A stretch of DNA of 64,000 nt, taken from positions 5,390,274 through 5,454,273 of the forward strand of contig OX246747.1 in NCBI GenBank assembly GCA_945910005.1, read 5' to 3'. The DNA is from Isoperla grammatica (taxonomy: Eukaryota > Arthropoda > Insecta > Plecoptera > Perlodidae). The translations under genes were made by a program, and so were the position numbers. Below are positions 49,432 through 61,716 of this stretch, in pieces; positions within the stretch are counted from its first letter, which is position 1; every line of letters starts with the position of its first letter. Under the pieces are notes generated by a model that worked only from the letters and a program-made list of their open reading frames with translations, made no database searches and was not told where the DNA came from.

Positions 49432-49604
49432 TGCAGTCCACACCCCATTCCCCTTTCCTCCCCTTTCCCCTTTCCTCACGCTCCCTCCTACTTGCCTTTT
49501 TCCTCCAAACAGCCCCATATTTCATCTTCATGTATCACCCACTCATTTTCTCGATTAGCCTCGTTGCAGAAATATGAGACGTTAAGCCCAAATATCATCA
49601 TCAT
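49432..49604 (+). mobile_element. 5'-truncated SINE copy with 11-bp target duplication
   Basis: CATCGGTGAAG flanks both ends (49421-49431 and 49605-49615). The copy starts at TGCAGTCCACACCCC, lacking the structured head, and ends GACGTTAAGCCC plus ATC repeats. Confidence 0.9.
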
Positions 49605-49775
49605 CATCGGTGAAGTTGGGCTGCCTTCTTATATTTTCCTTGTCTCTTTCCATAGTTTATCTGTTCCAAGGAAAATATTGTTATTAGGCCTACTAAATTT
49701 AGTAATAATATTAGAATAGTATATTATATGATTTAATTTAGTCGTGTTATTTACAGAAGTATGTGAACAGTGGAC

Positions 49776-49998
49776 TGTAATGTTCTCCCCAATGTGTTAA
49801 GGGTTCATTAAACAACCAGACTCCGGAATATAGAGAATACTTTATTAGTACACACACACGACTATTACATTCCATGGTCGACTGCAGACTCACACTCGGC
49901 GGACTATGTCGCCGGCCCATCCACAGCCTACTCCCGGGAGGGCGGGGCTAATCCCTACATGGGATGAATATCAGGCGGTGGCCACAACAACCACCACA
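49776..49998 (-). repeat. 3' LTR of the second Gypsy
   Basis: Minus-strand ends TGTGG...TTACA. Pairs with 55214-55436. Confidence 0.95.
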
Positions 49999-50148
49999 CT
50001 CCTCCCTTACTAGCTTTTTAGGCAACCAATGGATAATAAATACATAACAGATTACATTCACAAAGGATACTCATTAGTTAACTAACTTTAAGTTTAGATA
50101 CAATAACAATGGATAAGAAAATACATAACGTTACATTCAAAAAGATAC

Positions 50149-53100
50149 TCATAAGTTTAACTTCTGTGGTGCCTTCACCACTCGGGAGGAACGCCTCAAA
50201 ATGGGTGAAGAATTATCCTTATAATTATTATTAATAGGAATTTTCTCTGGAGAAGTAAATTGGGAATGATTCCCATAGGTTACTTTTCCCTTGCTAGCTG
50301 CCCAGGGACTGCCGCCTTATCGTGGTGGGCAGGTTTGCGTGCTTTGTTGATCCCGAGAGCTATGCCGGCGGAAGCGTATGCTTCTGGTAGGGCCACCCAT
50401 GCCGGACTGGTCGAGGAGGAGAAGTCAGACGAAGTGCAGTCCCCACCCCAATCCCCTTTCCCCCCCCACTGTCCCATTGAATATTTCTCCTCCCACTTGG
50501 CCCTGCCCTCCCTTGCTGGACTCCCGTATGACGACTCACGCGACGTACAATGGATCTGATTCGGATGTGGCTTTATTCTTCATTATCATCTTTCTCATCT
50601 TCATTATCACCCGCTCATCGTCTTGATTAGCCATCGTTGCATAAATATGAGACGTTAAGCCCCATTAATCAATCAATCCCAGGCTCCTTGGGCACAATGG
50701 GACTAGGAGGATGTTCAGAGAGGGGTAAGGATTCCTTATGTTGAGGTGTCAATATAACTTTTGGTAAGGGATACAGTTCTCCCCCCTCGTACGGTTTCAT
50801 TTGGTTGAGGTGTACCAAACGGATAACATCTTTTACTTCTACCTGGTAGGTTACTGCACTGATTTGCTTCCTAATGTCACCTTTCTCAGGGACAGTGTAT
50901 GGCTTGATTTTGACCAATACTTGGGTGCCTACTTCGAAAGTTAACAGTTTGGTTGGAGTCATAGGGGGCACCCTATGGTTATTAGGTTTTATTAAGGATA
51001 GGATGGTCCTGGGTTTATGCTTCAACAAAAACTCTGACGGACTTAACTCGTTATCTGAATGAGGGGTGGTTCTATATGTTAAGAGGATCCTGTCTAATAT
51101 CTCTTGAACCTCTCCTTTTTTTAATGTCAAGTTATGAACCAATAGTTCCTTGGATAGCCCCTTTTTAATGGTTTGAACTGCTCGTTCGGCGGCCCCGTTT
51201 GACCTTGGGGAATATGGTGGGCTATGTATCAGGGTTATTCCATAAGCTTTACAAAAAGCTGTGAACTCAACGGAAGTAAAGGGGGGGCCGTTGTCAGAGA
51301 CAATTTGGTGTGGAAACCCAAACACGGTGAAACAATGTCTCAATTTCCTAGTGACTTCTGTTGCGTCAGTGCCTCTGGCCATAAACCAGACTTCGATCCA
51401 CCGAGAGGCACTATCAACCAGAATTAAGAATGTTTTCTGATCTTTGACAAAGAAGTCAATATGAACCCTAAACCAAGGTTCCACACTGGGCCACTTTACT
51501 GTTACATTTGAACTAGGTGTGAAGTTAATAACTTGACATGCTTCGCAGGATTGTACTTTATTTTCAATTTCGGCATTTAGCGAAGGCCACCAACACGTGG
51601 TTCTGGCCAATGCTTTCATGCGTACAATGCTCGGATGTTCACTATGCAAGAGAGTTAACAATGTTTCTTGCAAGGGTTTAGGAATAATCACTTTATTACC
51701 AGCCAAAAGGCAACCGTGTTTAAGTGACAATTCCATTCTTCTCTTAAAATAGGGGATAAGACCTCCTTCAGGCACATGATTTGGCCACCCATGCTTTGTG
51801 AGATTTAGCACTTTGGATAACACCGGATCTTTAGCAGTTTCAGTTGCTATTTCGACATACGTTAGCGGAAACACTTCATCTAACAATGCGATTTTGTAAT
51901 CCTCGATAAGCTCTCTTTTATCAGGTAATCGTGACAGGGCATCGGCGGGGCACATCAAGGAGGCCTTACGGTACATAATCTTATAATTATAAGTTGACAA
52001 GATGACGGCCCACCGTTGAAGACGGGAAGCTGCCACCGTAGGTATCCCTTTGGTGGGAGCCAGAATATGTTTAAGTGGCTGATGGTCAGTTGCTAATGTA
52101 AATGCTTGACCAAACAGATACTTATGGAAGCGCTTAACTGTAAACACTAATGCCAAGGCTTCTCTATCTTATTGCGAATAACCTTGTTGGGTAGGTGTCA
52201 AAGTACTGGATACAAACATTACGGGTCTTTCAATTCCATTTATTAAGTGACTGAGGACACCACCTACTCCATAGGGAGAGGCATCGGCTGACACCACAAT
52301 GGGATTATCTGGGTTATAGTGAACCAGCAAGCAGTTATTCTGTAGTAGCTCCTTACTTTTGGCAAATGCTCTTACACAGTCAGCTGACCAAAACCATGGG
52401 GCTCCCTGTTTGGTAAGGTTGTATAAAGGTTTCAATAATGTTGATAAATTGGGAAGAAAACGGTTATAAAAATTTAACATTCCGAGGTAGGATCTAAGCT
52501 GGGAAACGTTGATGGGTTCCGAGGCTTCAACAATGGCCGTGATTTTATTGTTTGAAGGACTGATTCCCTTGGCATGTAAGGCATGACCTAAATAATCAAC
52601 CTGGGTACAGAAAAATTTGCATTTGTGTAGGTTGACGCGGACCCGGTATTCATTTAATCGCCTTAGCACCTTAACGACATTTCTTTTACAATGCTCTAAA
52701 TCCCTACCAGTGATAAGAATATCATCGAGATATACCTTCACCCACGGCATATCTTTTAAAATCTCCTCCATGGTAGCTTGGAATATTCCCGGCGCACTAG
52801 ATACGCCAAACGGAAGCCTGGTGAACTGGTAAAGGCCAAATTCCGTATTTATCGTTAAATATTGTCGCGACTCGGGGCCAACAATTAACTGCTGGTAAGC
52901 GTTTTGTTGGTCAAGGACCGTAAAGACGGTTCCTCCAGATAATGATGTGAAAATATCCTCGAGTCGAGGCAAAGGGTAGAAGTCTGTTTTCAATGCGGAA
53001 TTTAGGGTCACCTTGAAATCCACGCAGATCCTAACCTTGTTATTTGTTTGGGGTACGCATACAATGGGTGAGGCCCATTCGGCATGGCGTACGGGTACGA

Positions 53101-54061
53101 GGGTACCCACCTCCACCATTTCATCCAACTGCCGCTTCACCTCACACTTGAGGGCGTACGGAATGCTATATGCCTTGTGGAATACCGGTGTCACATTTTC
53201 TTTTAGGACTAGGTTGGCCTGGTATTGTTTAATGGAAACCGACTTATCATTCGAAAACACATTGGGGAATTTTTTGCTGAGCTCCTTTACGACTGTCCTT
53301 GGGTTTACTAATGAATTAGAGGCTGCTAGGCCATCGTCAATTTCAACCGTGAAAATATCAGACTCCTCCAGGTTTTGGCCTAGAACCATCTCAGTGGACT
53401 CTGATTCGAGGGTTTCAGACTTTGTATCAACTTGAAGCACATTCCTCCAGGATGGGGATAGGCTATCCAACCATGGTCTACCTAGCAACGGCTTTATCTT
53501 TCTTTTATTCTCACAAACGGTGAGTTTTAATAGCTTACTTGTGTTAGTTGGGGATTTGACTTTGACCTGTATCTGACCTAACACTCCTAGTTTTTCCCCG
53601 GTCACAGACTTTAAAGACAACGGGCTAGGGTAAGGCTTCTTTTGACTGAAGTTATCATAGTAAAATTGACTTGAAATTAAACTCACACTTTCTCCGGTGT
53701 CTACTTCAAACTTTACAATAATATCTTCTACTCTTAATATTACGAACAGGGGACTACCCCCAAGCGTTTTTACTGTAGACGGCACAACTTCCTTGGAGGT
53801 GACTTCTAGGACATCTTCGGCTGAGGACCCTTTACTCACTTCCTTGGTCACTCTTGCCGTAGCACTCGTACTCACTTTACTGACAGACACACTAACACTT
53901 GATTCACTATCGGCTTCACTAGAACCATCGGCAATCACATCATGCACTCGCCGATTCTTTCGGCACACCCGAGAGGTATGGCCTTGCTTATGGCAACTGA
54001 AACACTCCCAGTTATGGGCTGGACAATCGGCTTCGTTTGGAGACGCCCACATCGTCGGCAA
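50149..54061 (-). pseudogene. Gypsy pol (protease, RT, RNase H, integrase), one in-frame stop
   Basis: The minus-strand order is: zinc knuckle CFSCHKQGHTSRVC, protease FEVDTGESVSLI, RT with VYLDDILITG, RNase H from SADASPYGVGGVLS, then TAA at 52166-52168. The frame resumes with EALALVFTVKRFHKYLFG and TDHQPLKHIL, integrase zinc region (H, H, CEAC), core HIDFFVKD, VSDNGPPFTS and SNGAAERAVQ, and a C-terminal RRSSRVVKAPQKLNL ending at 50149. The SINE at 50299-50680 lies just before that tail. No frameshift was seen within 50669-54061 other than the single stop, so inactivation is recent. Confidence 0.9.
50299..50680 (+). mobile_element. SINE-like repeat, head A, inserted in Gypsy pol tail
   Basis: Full parts list from CTGCCCAGGGACTGCC to GAGACGTTAAGCCCC and ATCAATC, antisense to pol. 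The pol C-terminal codons continue on both sides. No exact target duplication was recognised. Confidence 0.9.
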
Positions 54062-55128
54062 GACTGCTCACTTCCAGGATTCCTTGACTCGTACCTTGAA
54101 GACTGGCTAGATTGATGACTGGTCGGCCTACTAGACTCCCGATGGAACGATGGACTGGACTGCCGACGCCCCGACGATGAAGATGGCCGACTGTACATTG
54201 GCTCGGAGGACCGCTGACGTGACGATGACTGACTTTGCCTTCGGGACTTGGGTACTAGATTGACTGACAGATTGGACAATTTGGACTGACTGTCTGCAAG
54301 CTCCATATTCAAGGCTATGGCAGTGGCCTCGTCGAAGGTTAACGACTTCTCTAGAAGCAGTTTGCGACGAATATTTTCTGACGACAAACCACAAACTAAC
54401 CTGTCTCGTAAGGCTTCGGACAAAAAATCTTTGAAATCACAATGCTCCGACAGCTTCTTGATAGCTACTATGTAGCTACTGATACTTTCCCCTTCCTTTT
54501 GATTTCTCCTGCCCAGGGACTGCCACCTTATCGTGGTGGGCAGGTTTGCGTGCTTTGTTGATCCCGAGAGCTATGCCGGCGGAAGCGTACGCTTCTGGTA
54601 GGGCCACCCAAGCCGGACTGGTCGAGGAGGAGAAGTCAGACGAAGTGCAGTCCACACCCCAATCCCCTTTCCCCCCCACTGTCCCATTGAATATTTCTCC
54701 TCCCACTTGGCCCTGCCCTCACTTGCTGGACTCCCGTATGACGACTCACGCGACGTACAATGGATCTGATTCGGATGTGGCTTTATTCTTCATTATCATC
54801 TTTCTTCATTATCACCCGCTCATCGTCTCGATTAGCCATCGTTGCATAAATATGAGACGTTAAGCCCCATTAATCAATCATCCTTTTGATTTCTGCAATG
54901 AAAATGGTATTTTTCCGAGATAATCAATCTTTTGGGGGCGTAATGGGCCTTCAATACTGACACAATGACGTGGAAGGTTGACTCACTTGGTTTGTTTGGC
55001 ATTAACATGTTCTTCAAGACTTGGTAAGTAGGTGCGCCGCATAGCGTTATGAACATGGGCACCTTTATATTATCCTCAGAAATTCCATTTAACACGATTG
55101 ATTGATTGATCGACTTTACCAACGCCAT
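53935..55128 (-). pseudogene. Gypsy gag split by a SINE
   Basis: The N-terminal part (55128 to about 54895) includes FITLCGAPTYQVLKN and LKAHYAPKRLIISEK. The C-terminal part resumes at about 54494 with SISSYIVAIKKLSEHCDF, LRDRLVCGL and a Ser/Arg-rich stretch to CRRCG. The SINE 54508-54880 lies between, with its target duplication in the gag sequence. The frame changes near the first zinc knuckle (about 54050), where pol takes over; this may be an indel. Confidence 0.85.
54508..54880 (+). mobile_element. SINE-like repeat, reference full-length copy (373 bp)
   Basis: Bounded by perfect 14-bp duplicates TCCTTTTGATTTCT (54494-54507, 54881-54894), which define the exact ends. It starts CCTGCCCAGGGACTGCCACC and ends GTTAAGCCCC, ATTAATCAATCA. 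The head can fold: TGCCACC with GGTGGGCA; GGGA with TCCC; CCGGC with GCCGG enclosing GAAGC/GCTTC. Near the 3' end CGTCTC pairs with GAGACG. A 3' microsatellite rather than poly-A suggests mobilisation by a CR1/L2/I-type partner. No pol III boxes were recognised. Confidence 0.95.
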
Positions 55129-55213
55129 TTTCCCTTTTGGTAGGCGTGTTTAGGCCAAGGCCTAGGCTAGGCTTACAAACTTACGTACTTGGACGCGCGG
55201 ATACAGGCCAATA

Positions 55214-55436
55214 TGTAATGTTCTCCCCAATGTGTTTAGGGTTCATTAAACAACCAGACTCCGGAATATAGAGAATACTTTATTAGTACACACACACGAC
55301 TATTACATTCCATGGTCGACTGCAGACTCACACTCGGCGGACTATGTCGCCGGCCCATCCACAGCCTACTCCCGGGAGGGCGGGGCTAATCCCTACATGG
55401 GATGAATATCAGGCGGTGGCCACAACAACCACCACA
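55214..55436 (-). repeat. 5' LTR of the second Gypsy
   Basis: Pairs with 49776-49998; followed on the plus strand by TGGAC. Confidence 0.95.
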
Positions 55437-55441
55437 TGGAC

Positions 55442-56090
55442 AAGTTCTTCCTTCTGGATTTTCAGGTAACACAAATACTGTTCTATTTCGTTTTCATTCT
55501 TCGTGCTCTTCCACTGATCGATTGGTCGAAATCACGTCGATTTAAATCATTTGAATTTAAAAAAAAAATCAGTGACGTCATCTATGACGTAGGTTTTTAA
55601 GTAAGAACAACTCTAGGACATATTTAAGTCTTTCTGTGAATATGGCTTAGGACTTTACTAGTGCCTATATTATTTTTGTCTTATCTCGGGCCTAACTTAG
55701 GCCTTTCCTAACTTTAAGACCGGCCTAACTTAGGACCTCTTGTGAATCTGGGCCCTGTGTTACGGCTAAGACACCTTTATCGTTTGTGAAACGCACCGTT
55801 TCATTATAAGTTGGTGTATGTGCTAAACTGTTAGACCAAACTTAAAATATTATTGGTATTAGATATAAGCAAAAACAGAAAAAACAATACTAACAAGACA
55901 TCTGGATGGTGAGTATCTATTTCTTCATCTGGCCCAGGTTAGGAGAAACAACAATAGGCTACATGATTTGACAAGTAGGCAATAAGCATCCACACAGTAT
56001 ATTAATCTACCTTTTTGATTTGAGTGGGCTGTAAAGACTGGTTGAATTACTTAGTTGGGGTTTTAGAACACACAACATCATGGTAAATAG
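55442..56090. other. Non-coding; TAGGCC-rich MITE-like stretch
   Basis: 55650-55760 holds several CTAACTTAGGCC-like direct and inverted words and a GGGCCC, suggestive of a decayed MITE. No gene was recognised. Confidence 0.4.
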
Positions 56091-56097
56091 TGGCCCA

Positions 56098-56382
56098 CTA
56101 GGACTGGTGATGTAGGCTATTTACTTTTAGATAGAGATTGAAAAAGCAATTCTTAGCACATATTAACACATCTTTTGTATATATCAAACACAATATAGGC
56201 CACAAAACAGGCTGTTGTGAGACGCCACTTTCACAATTGTTATTATTAGATATTGATCCATCAAATCGTACCGGTACCCAATGTTTTCTCCTAGTGCGAT
56301 AATCAGCAATCCACTTCAAAGCTGTCTTCGACATCGACAGTTCTACATTTTCCAGTTGGACGGTTGTTGATACCGCTACCAA
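56098..56382 (-). pseudogene. Decayed non-LTR RT fragment
   Basis: The frame encodes ALKWIADYRTRRKHWVPVRF and a degenerate ESGVSQQPVLWPILCLIYTK, corresponding to the SGVPQGSVLGPILFLIY block. The YADD motif is lost. Confidence 0.5.
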
Positions 56383-56399
56383 GGAAGATGCATTCTAAA

Positions 56400-58777
56400 G
56401 TTCTGAGCTTGCAGCAATTATATGTACAGGATCGGTGGCTTTACAAGGAAACTAAAACAAAAAGATAAACGGAGTGTTCGGGCTATAATAAAAGTTTAAG
56501 GAACTGTCTTAGGAAAATTGAAAAATATTAGTTCTGGAAACGCCTTTTATTATTTCCACACTTTCCGTACGAACACTTCACCGGCCCATCTTGAAAAATT
56601 CGTTAATTAAAAAGTGTAGTTAATCACACGCACACAATCACTAGACACCTTACCTAGCACTTGTAAGCCACTGCAGGCGCCGTCAACACCCGTGCGAGCA
56701 TTGAGTCTGTTAGCTAACAAACTCAATAGTAAGACACAACTTAGAGCATTCAGTGTGTAGAGCTTGCCAAACCGCAGTGCGCTGTTGATTCAGATTTTCG
56801 ATTTCGAAGCCCATATGTGACTCCCACAGCGGCCACTTTACTTTCAGTACTTCATCTTGATACAATATCGCTCGCCTCTTTGCATATGAAAGACTGATAC
56901 CAAAAAAAAAAACAGTTTTTATCGTTAGGAAACAGAAAAACACTATATTTATCACCATCGAACAACATGATGCTTCGAACGGTTAGAACTAACCTCACGG
57001 CTTGCTTGACCATGCTTGACGACTCTAGAGTGTGCGCAGGCGCAACAAGTGGCCGCCCTAAAGTAAAATTACATCAGTATCTGGGCTTCTGACAATATTA
57101 TTGTAGTAGTAGTGGTGTATATTTATTTAGCTTTCGCTAATATACATTACATATTTACATACAATGTTATGGGTACAGTAAAACATCGAAAATACAATTG
57201 TTACAATTACAATACAAAAATAATATATGACAGAGATTTGGGCGATTGTTTACAAGTACTTACAGCGTGCTGACAATGAAGGATGACCTTAGTATCGGCT
57301 TCTTCTTGTGACAAGGTTTGAGATAGCGGTGACACCATCTAAAACCGTACTTATGTCTTCTCATACCACAAACAGTTTTTAATTCAATAGTCGGCATGCA
57401 AATATCTCACTTTTCCATAGTGATAAAAGATAAATTTGATGACCTGTATCTTGTTGTCCGAATTTTTAAAGAAATGATTTTTCCAATCTCGAGGAATGTT
57501 TGTCATTTGCCATGTTATTAGATACTTTTTTGCTTGGCCTAGTTTCATTCTTTCGACCATTTTGATCGAAGCATTAAGTAGTAGTGAGAGTAAAACTAAT
57601 TCTTGTAAGCGTCGTCCTCTTTAGTTTTCGTGCTGTTAAGTTTCCCAAGTAATTGACTCTGGCACGGCGTGGAAGCTGCTGGCTGACGCGCGGTCCGTTT
57701 CTTGAAGGTTCCAAGACCTCGTGGTAAAACGGTTTTCCCGATTACGATGGTGAACCGCGGTGAACCTCACAGGTCGGTAGCTGGGATGGACACAGGAACA
57801 TTGGCTGCATAGATTGCAATTCCTATGGGAGAGTTTCACCCGTTGGGCGAGAAATATAATAAGTATCTTACATAATATGCTTTATTAAACAACCATGTAA
57901 TATATTTCTCACTCAACGGTTCCATTTTTAGTCATCAAACCACTCAAACGAAACTCAAATTGGTACCTTGCGTTTCATACAAAGTATCTTAGTCAAATAT
58001 GTGCCTCAATATTGTTCTTCTGCACAATGCAGTGTCACGTTGCTCCGTATGGTAGTTACTTATCGAGTACTAAGCAGCGGCCAGAGAGAAGACTATCATG
58101 GCATCCTTGATATCTATTAAAGCTTTTAGCCTAAGAGCCTTCTCGCTCGAGAAGAACAAAAACCGTTCGGAATTGGGATTTAGGGAAAAAAACAAAACTT
58201 CCCTGTCTCTCCGATCAGTAAGAAAGTTATTCGGTAGCTGGTGTAGTGAAGTTAAAACTAAATTTAGTTTTAATTGTATCTTAGTTGTTGCTATTCATTT
58301 CACCATGGTAGTCACCAGTGTTACTACCAGAAGCAAAGAGTAAACTGGATTCAGGGACAAAACCACCTCTACCCCCCCCCCCCCCCGCCCCCCCTACGCA
58401 TCCATGCAACACAACAAATCTCCTTCCATCATTCATGTTACCTCGCTTTGCACTTCTTGTATCTTTATCTTTCTTGCCCATCGTTCCCCTCTAGAAAATC
58501 CACGCTTTGTCTGCAATATTTGGCTGCCGAGGACTTGATTTAGACTATCAATGTTTTGTATAGACTTTCATACAAAGTTGATCCTCTGCAGCGCAATATT
58601 AAAACTTTCCATAAATACTCTTCGGCTATCCGTGTTCTCCCACTTGAAACCTATAACAACAACAAACTGTAGCTAGAAGGCTCGGAAATGGAAATAAACA
58701 CTTCATTAGTGTGGCAGAAATTTAAAGCAACTGGTTCAAAACTATAATATACTATACTCTAAAGACTTGCAGCCTTC
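56400..58777. other. Long region without a firm gene
   Basis: A minus-strand open stretch after a GTATCAG acceptor (about 56715-56905, ending at a stop) and a plus-strand 81-codon frame at 58098-58343 are unrecognised. 57105-57260 looks like an AT-rich retroposon 3' end. A C-run lies at about 58374-58389. Confidence 0.4.
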
Positions 58778-59000
<223 letters not shown>

Positions 59001-59299
59001 ATACGTTTGATTTAGTTTAATAAGTTTTTCGCAGACACAATTTGTAAACGTACTTTACTTCACATAATAATATTATATAATTGCAAGTTGATGCTATTGA
59101 GAAGCCCCATAACCTGGCCACGGTCTCAACTATCTATAGGGTCTTTTTTGTTTACGTGGAAAGGTTAAACCACAAAATATAACGGTACCGCTGTTACTTG
59201 GAAGGGGCGGAATCAACTTAAAATGTTAGAGAATTAAGATACAGCATAACTGAAGGGAATATAGTTTTAAGGTTTGGAGATTGAAAACAAATTTTTCAG

Positions 59300-59834
59300 T
59301 TGGTCGGCTTAGGGCCTGTTGAATCTTGTAGCAATCAATGCTGCCCGCACAGCGTCTCCTCTGTTGCGAATGGCAAGATCCTGTGTTGAATGCTGCAACA
59401 CCCAATGCATCACCCTCATTGCCAGGTACAATATCTGGCGGATCTTCTGGAAGAGGAACATTGTTTTCAATGCAAATATTGTTCAGTACACAGCAAGCAC
59501 CGATCATCTTCACAACCTTAGCAGGGGTGCACAACAGTGTGCCGGCTCTAGAGAGACACAACCACCTGAACAAATGTTCTTTCAACAACATTCCTTGTTG
59601 ACCTGTGACGTTCGTTGTAATGCCGTTCTTCCTGTGTTACAGGTCGCAATACTGGCACCATGAGGCGGAACTCCTGTGGATAACCACTGTCGCCAAGCAG
59701 CCAGGTTGAAGGAGTTCGATTCGCATTGTGTAAATGCCTTCTCAGCTGACTGTTATTGTAGATGTGCGAGTCATGGGCCGAGCCAGGCCAACGGGCAACG
59801 ATGTCCAGAAATTTCATATTAGCATCGCAAACCT
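59300..59834 (-). pseudogene. Harbinger transposase catalytic exon (family 4)
   Basis: Begins after a TTCCCACAG acceptor with VCDANMKFLDIVARWPGSAH and DSHIY, then WLLGDSGYP, PVTQEERHYNERHRSTRNVV and ERTF. A frame change follows, then RWLCLSRAGTLL and KMIGACCVLNNICIE. These are the HARBI1 blocks around the second Asp and the Glu. One frameshift near 59550; the first Asp exon was not found. Confidence 0.8.
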
Positions 59835-60719
59835 GTGGGAACTATAAAGGGAGAATAGGAGAAGGGGAATACGGTAGTGTGGGCATGGCACATTTTTGAT
59901 TGATAAGGAAAATTGAAATGTTTAAGATAATTTTGGGAAATGCAAGGAGTACAAGAGTAGCCTACAGAGATCCAGCAAAAGTAAATCAGGTAATTCATTA
60001 ACAAACAAATACTAATAGCCTACTGCATCGTTACAGAATTTGGAAGAACTTGTCTTCTTCGTAAAAAAGTAAACACTTCAGGTACAAGTGATTGACTTGT
60101 ACAACCGTATAGCATTGTAGCTTACCTTGATCTAAGCGGCGGCAGGCCTAGCCCTGGCCTAGGCTAGGTAGGCAAAATTCACCACTGTTGAAGGCTAGAG
60201 CCTAGGTGGCAGTTCTTCACTTTTCTTGCTGCAAACCAACTTGGCACTAGTGCTAGTAGAACCGTCCAAGCTAGATGACGCCGTAGCAGAGATAAAAATC
60301 TCGAACCCAATGGTCCTACGAACTCTCGCTTATCTCCCGGTCCCGCCCACACTCACAGGCCACAATCCAATAAATTATAATTTTAATAACAATAAACGTT
60401 TCAAAACACAAATAAAAAAATAATATGAATTTTCAATCATAATATAGTGTACGCTTCATGTAGGCTGTATTGTATTAAGCTTTCAAAGCCCTACGGCTAA
60501 AACTTGCGGAAGCCAAAGAAACTTCCGTTAATCTTTAGCTGAGAGACTCCACAGCAACTTTACAGCATAGGCCTAGGCCTACATTTTTACGTCTAACGAA
60601 ATAAATAATAATAAACATTGCAAAACACAATTATAAAATAATATGAATTTTAAATCTTAATGGGTATGCTTCATATGACTAAGACTTTCATCACTTAAAA
60701 AAAAAAAAAAAAAAAAAAA
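59835..60719. other. Spacer with two direct repeats and a poly-A tract
   Basis: About 80 bp at 60378-60460 recurs at 60598-60680 (AAATAATATGAATTTT, GCTTCAT). A run of about 22 A (60697-60719) abuts the next SINE head. Confidence 0.5.
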
Positions 60720-61102
60720 CCTGCCCAGGGACTGCCACCTTATCGTGGTGGGCAGGTTTGCGTGCTTTGTTGATCCCGAGAGCTATGCCGGCGGAAGCGT
60801 ATGCTTCTGGTAGGGCCACCCAAGCCGGACTGGTCGAGGAGGAGAAGTCAGACGAAGTGCAGTCCACACCCCAATCCCCTTTCCCCCCCCCACTGTCCCA
60901 TTGAATATTTCTCCTCCCACTTGGCCCTGCCCTCCCTTGCTGGACTCCCGTATGACGACTCACGCGACGGACAATGGATTTGATTTGGATGTGGCTTTAT
61001 TCTTCATTATCATCTTTCTCATCTTCATTATCACCCGCTCATCGTCTCGATTAGCCATCGTTGCATAAATATGAGACGTTAAGCCCCATTAATCAATTAA
61101 TC
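60720..61102 (+). mobile_element. SINE-like repeat, full-length head A copy
   Basis: All parts are present from CCTGCCCAGGGA to GAGACGTTAAGCCCC and ATCAATTAATC. Preceded directly by poly-A; no clear duplication. Confidence 0.9.
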
Positions 61103-61282
61103 ATCTTTTGAGCCAACGAGGGTAAGTTTGCCTGACCTCATTTTTACTGACAATAGTTGACAGTTGATGCAGCTATCTGGGTTTCTTGGGTACTGACTGA
61201 GCTTCGACGCGTGCGTCTTCAGTCATGTGGCAGAACGACATTTAAGTCACAAATGTTTTGATTACCTACTCAATTGACAAAT

Positions 61283-61661
61283 CCTGCCCAGGGACTGCCA
61301 CCTTATCGTGGTGGGCAGGTTTGCGTGCTTTGTTGATCCCGAGAGCTATGCCGGCGGAAGCGTATGCTTCTGGTAGGGCCACCCTTGCCGGACTGGTCGA
61401 GGAGAAGTCAGACGAAGTGCAGTCCACACCCCAATCCCCTTCCCCCCCCCCCACTTTCCCATTGAATATTTCCCCTCCCACTTGGCCCTGCCCTCCCTTG
61501 CTGGACTCCCGTATGACGACTCACGCGACGTACAATGGATCTGATTCGGATGTGGCATTATTCTTCATTATCACCTTTCTTATCTTCATTATCACCCGCT
61601 CATCGTCTCGATTAGCCATCGTTGCATAAATATGAGACGTTAAGCCCCATCAATCAATCAA
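61283..61661 (+). mobile_element. SINE-like repeat, full-length head A copy with 13-bp duplication
   Basis: TCAATTGACAAAT flanks both sides (61270-61282, 61662-61674). It has a 3-base deletion in the GAGGAGGAG stretch and a longer C-run. 379 bp. Confidence 0.95.
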
Positions 61662-61716
61662 TCAATTGACAAATGCATGCTTCTCAAAAGCTATAATATT
61701 ACATTACATGTTAACA

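Larger units (their letters stand above)
49776..55436 (-). mobile_element. Second Gypsy element (K02A2.6-like), hit by two SINEs
   Basis: 223-bp LTRs at 49776-49998 and 55214-55436 (one difference noted: GTGTTAAGG versus GTGTTTAGG) are flanked by the 5-bp duplicate TGGAC (49771-49775, 55437-55441). Coding runs on the minus strand. AAGGGAGGAG next to the left LTR is the polypurine tract. A young insertion by LTR similarity, but inactivated by one stop in pol, an apparent frame change in gag and two SINE insertions. Confidence 0.95.

Noticed and set aside
58098..58343. 81-codon plus-strand small gene
   Set aside because: No domain, no homologous copy in the window and no clear splice or termination context.
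60691..61558. Many short frames on both strands inside SINE copies
   Set aside because: The same peptides recur in every copy with indels; the head is an RNA-like structure and the frames are not conserved as protein.
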